64,000 bases of DNA. Source: Blastococcus saxobsidens DD2. GTDB taxonomy: Bacteria > Actinomycetota > Actinomycetes > Mycobacteriales > Geodermatophilaceae. The translations under genes and the position numbers were made by a program. The notes below the pieces were generated by a model. It worked only from the letters and a program-made list of their open reading frames with translations, made no database searches and had not been told where the DNA came from. Shown piece after piece: positions 61,856 to 64,000 of this stretch; within the stretch, counting starts at the first letter, position 1, and every line of letters starts with the position of its first letter. The stretch spans positions 4,691,541 to 4,755,540 of the forward strand of contig NC_016943.1 in the NCBI RefSeq assembly GCF_000284015.1, read 5' to 3'.

Positions 61856-63049
61856 ATGGATCCGGTGCGGAACCCCTACGCCCCTGGCGCCGGGCAGCGG
61901 CCGCCCGAGCTCGCCGGCCGCGACGGCGAGCTGTCGGCGTTCGACGTCGTCCTGGAACGCATCGCGCGCGGGCGCCCCGAGCGTTCCCTGGTGCTCACCG
62001 GGCTCCGCGGCGTCGGCAAGACCGTGCTGCTGAACCAGCTCCGGTCGGCGGCGATCGCCCGCGGCTGGGGCACCGGGAAGATCGAGGCGCGCCCCGAGCA
62101 GTCGCTGCGCCGGCCGGTCTCCTCGGCGCTGCACATGGCGCTGCGCGAACTCGGGCCGCGGCACGGCGACCAGGAGTCGGTGGCCGAGGTGCTGGGTGTG
62201 GTGAAGGCGTTCGCCCAGAGGGTGAATCCGGCGGAGGCGAAGGTGCGCGACCGCTGGCAGCCGGGCATCGACGTCCCCGCGGCGAGCGGGCGAGCCGACT
62301 CCGGCGACATGGAGATCGACCTGGTCGAGCTGCTGACCGACGCCGCCGGGGTGGCCGCGGACATCGGCAGCGGTATCGCGCTGTTCATCGACGAGATGCA
62401 GGACATCCAGCCCGACGACGTCTCGGCCATCTGCGCCGCCTGCCACGAGCTCTCCCAGCAGGGCGCCCCGCTGATCGTCGTCGGCGCGGGCCTCCCCCAC
62501 CTGCCGGCGGTGCTCTCCGCGTCCAAGAGCTACTCCGAGCGACTCTTCCGCTACCTGCGCATCGACCGGCTCGACCGGGAGGCCGCGGACCGGGCCCTGC
62601 TGGCCCCCGCGGAACGCGAGGACGTCACCTTCGAGCCCGACGCCCTGGATGCGCTCTACGACGCCGCCGACGGCTACCCCTACTTCGTCCAGGCCTACGG
62701 CAAGGTCACCTGGGACGTCGCCGCCTCCTCCCCCATCACCGCCGCGGACGTCGTTATGGCCGCGCCGGTGGCCGAGGCCGAGCTCGCCGTGGGCTTCTTC
62801 GGGTCGCGGTACGACCGCGCCACCCCCGCCGAGCGCGAGTACATGCACGCCATGGCGGAGCTGGGCGGGGACGCCGGCGCGGCGGTGGCGACGTCGGAGG
62901 TCGCCGTCGCGCTGGGGCGCAAGCCCGCCTCGCTCTCCCCGGCCCGCGACTCGCTGATCAAGAAGGGGCTGGTCTACTCGGCCGAGCGGGGCCAGATCGC
63001 CTTCACCGTGCCGCACTTCGGCCGCTACCTGCTGCGCCATCCGGACTAG
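61856..63049 (+). CDS. AAA ATPase (STAND/ORC-like) behind repeated operators
   Basis: 397 aa from ATG 61856. Walker A is GLRGVGKTVLLNQ (about residue 50), Walker B is ALFIDEMQDIQ (about 180), sensor VVGAGLPHLP. A C-terminal winged helix (VAVALGRKPASLSPARDSLIKKGLVYSAERG) probably binds DNA. Such ATP-binding proteins are widespread in actinobacteria with unknown role. The three palindromes upstream suggest tight control, possibly by the protein itself. Confidence 0.85.
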   Translation: MDPVRNPYAPGAGQRPPELAGRDGELSAFDVVLERIARGRPERSLVLTGLRGVGKTVLLNQLRSAAIARGWGTGKIEARPEQSLRRPVSSALHMALRELGPRHGDQESVAEVLGVVKAFAQRVNPAEAKVRDRWQPGIDVPAASGRADSGDMEIDLVELLTDAAGVAADIGSGIALFIDEMQDIQPDDVSAICAACHELSQQGAPLIVVGAGLPHLPAVLSASKSYSERLFRYLRIDRLDREAADRALLAPAEREDVTFEPDALDALYDAADGYPYFVQAYGKVTWDVAASSPITAADVVMAAPVAEAELAVGFFGSRYDRATPAEREYMHAMAELGGDAGAAVATSEVAVALGRKPASLSPARDSLIKKGLVYSAERGQIAFTVPHFGRYLLRHPD

Positions 63050-63244
63050 GTGGCTACCCGGCGTCGGCCCCGCCCCACGGGGTTGTACCGGCCTGCAGCC
63101 CGACGAGCCAGCCTGACGGATTCACCGCGTGAAATCAACCGCCTTCGACGCGGCGATCTGCGGAACCGGACGCATGCGGGGTTGACACCGCCCGGACCGG
63201 GGCACCCCTGGATCCGTCGGTGACCAGGACTCGAGGGGGAGAGC

Positions 63245-63703
63245 ATGGCGCGACTCGCATGGCCGCTGCGCCCGCTGCCCGATGGGCGTGGCGAGGTCTG
63301 GCGGTGGCGACTCGGTGCACTCGCCGAACTGCCCCCCGCCCGCGCCTCCCTCCGCAGCCATCTTGGGGGCCTCGGCTTCCCCGACGACCCGGCCGACGAG
63401 TGCAGCGAGCAGCTGGTGCTCGCGTTCGACGAACTGGCCTCCAACGCCCTGCGCCACGGCGAGTCACCGGTGGTGGCCACGGTCGTGGCCGGCAGCGGCG
63501 GCTGGCTGCTCGACGTGAGCGACCGCGCTCCGGAGGCCATGCCGGCCCCTACCGTCGACCGGGACCCCGCGCAGGGCGGAATGGGGCTGCAGCTGGTGGC
63601 CCGCCTGTCGGTGGCGCACGGCTGGTACGTCGACGACGGCTGCAAGCACGTCTGGGCCTGCCTGCCCACCAGCGGCGACGAGCAGGCCCGGGCGATCGCC
63701 TGA
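63245..63703 (+). CDS. HATPase domain protein (RsbW-like)
   Basis: 152 aa from ATG 63245 behind GGGGGAGAG. The N-box is LAFDELASNALRHG, the G1 region DVSDRAPEAMP and G2 GGMGLQLVARLS. It resembles actinobacterial single-domain anti-sigma kinases and the protein at 13265-13723. It has no STAS or sigma partner next to it; the PP2C gene at 46752 could act in the same network. Confidence 0.85.
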   Translation: MARLAWPLRPLPDGRGEVWRWRLGALAELPPARASLRSHLGGLGFPDDPADECSEQLVLAFDELASNALRHGESPVVATVVAGSGGWLLDVSDRAPEAMPAPTVDRDPAQGGMGLQLVARLSVAHGWYVDDGCKHVWACLPTSGDEQARAIA

Positions 63704-63730
63704 CCGGCTCGCGGAGTGCGGTGCACCGCA

Positions 63731-63761
63731 GAGGCCCAGGACCGGTCCGGTCCTGGGCCTC
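63731..63761. terminator. Perfect hairpin between two convergent genes
   Basis: GAGGCCCAGGACCGG at 63731-63745 pairs exactly with 63747-63761, with a one-base centre. Confidence 0.85.
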
Positions 63762-63787
63762 CGTCGTTCAGCGCTCGGCGCTCATCC

Positions 63788-64000
63788 TCACGGGATGACG
63801 AAGGAGATCGCTCCCTTGCCGTAGGTGGGCACCTCGATGGCGAGGTCCACCCGGTTGAAGGCGGCGAGCATGCCCTCGATGTCACCGGGCAGGTCCTCAC
63901 CGGCCGCGTAGAGCTTGTGCAGCTTCGAGTGCGGGGCACCGGCGGTGTTGAACAGCGCGGAGAGCACGTTCACCACCTCGTGCAGCGCCTCGACCTGCAT
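63788..64000 (-). CDS. Conserved hypothetical protein (5' partial)
   Basis: The frame is open to the window end, so the start lies beyond 64000. The visible 70 residues (EALHEVVNVLSALFNTAGAPHSKLHKLYAAGEDLPGDIEGM, then LAIEVPTYGKGAISFVIP) form the C-terminus of a soluble protein of unrecognised family. Confidence 0.6.
   Translation of the reverse strand: MQVEALHEVVNVLSALFNTAGAPHSKLHKLYAAGEDLPGDIEGMLAAFNRVDLAIEVPTYGKGAISFVIP

Noticed and set aside
1-64000. CRISPR arrays
   Set aside because: No series of 25-40-bp direct repeats with regular spacers was seen. The short repeats present (15537, 61601 and the IS21 ends) have other explanations.
1-64000. tRNA or rRNA genes
   Set aside because: No stretch with a convincing T-loop, anticodon arm and paired acceptor was found by eye, and no rRNA-like sequence; weak T-loop matches near 42790 lack the rest. 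A covariance-model scan would settle this.

Overview
The window is a high-GC actinobacterial chromosome segment. The best fit is the Geodermatophilaceae (Blastococcus, Modestobacter or Geodermatophilus type). The grounds are the codon bias, an Lsr2 nucleoid protein, IdeR-type iron boxes, GAF-ANTAR, STAS and anti-sigma ATPase proteins, a methyl-accepting chemotaxis protein, a GDH-180 type glutamate dehydrogenase and a GH15-zwf pair. The family assignment is inference.

Region 1 (1-9.9 kb) looks like a nitrite/nitric-oxide and respiration locus. It holds an NnrS-like membrane protein, a membrane-cupredoxin-NirK fusion with every copper and catalytic residue in place, two DUF2249 proteins (one attached to a hemerythrin domain), two small membrane proteins, a 7Fe ferredoxin, a Cys-containing HTH regulator and an aa3-type oxidase subunit I. 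It ends in a strong hairpin.

Region 2 (10-45.7 kb) is a mosaic accessory region. It has two paralogous excisionase-like HTH genes, an iron-boxed three-gene operon, a frameshifted lsr2, a regulatory cluster (HATPase, STAS, ANTAR), two toxin-antitoxin pairs, and a mobilisation-type block with an ardC-like gene. A 4.1-kb element encoding two overlapping tyrosine recombinases cuts that ardC gene exactly between the H and E codons of its HExxH motif. IS3, IS30 and IS21 copies, IS5 and IS110 remnants, a decayed integrase, a complete siderophore ABC operon, an EAL protein and a chemoreceptor gene follow. The IS21 copy splits the chemoreceptor gene with a 6-bp target duplication, and the gene also carries an in-frame amber codon. 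The right border is marked by a 3' fragment of exonuclease III.

Region 3 (45.7-64 kb) is conserved chromosome: yaaA, a GAF/PAS/PP2C phosphatase, a DEAD-box helicase, an amidase, zwf, a GH15 hydrolase, NAD-glutamate dehydrogenase, a holin-family membrane protein, an AAA ATPase behind three copies of a CTAG-based palindrome (a fourth copy lies 9 kb away), and another HATPase. Convergent gene pairs are separated by perfect or near-perfect hairpins.

Several accessory genes recover family-typical protein only if a single base is removed or added (DUF2249, lsr2, the genes at 17.4-17.8 kb and 29.5-30.3 kb). That is either real decay or base-level assembly error, and only reads can decide. The strongest candidates for something undescribed are the tandem-recombinase element targeting a metallopeptidase motif, the repeated CTAG palindromes, and the iron-boxed small operon at 10.5-12.1 kb.
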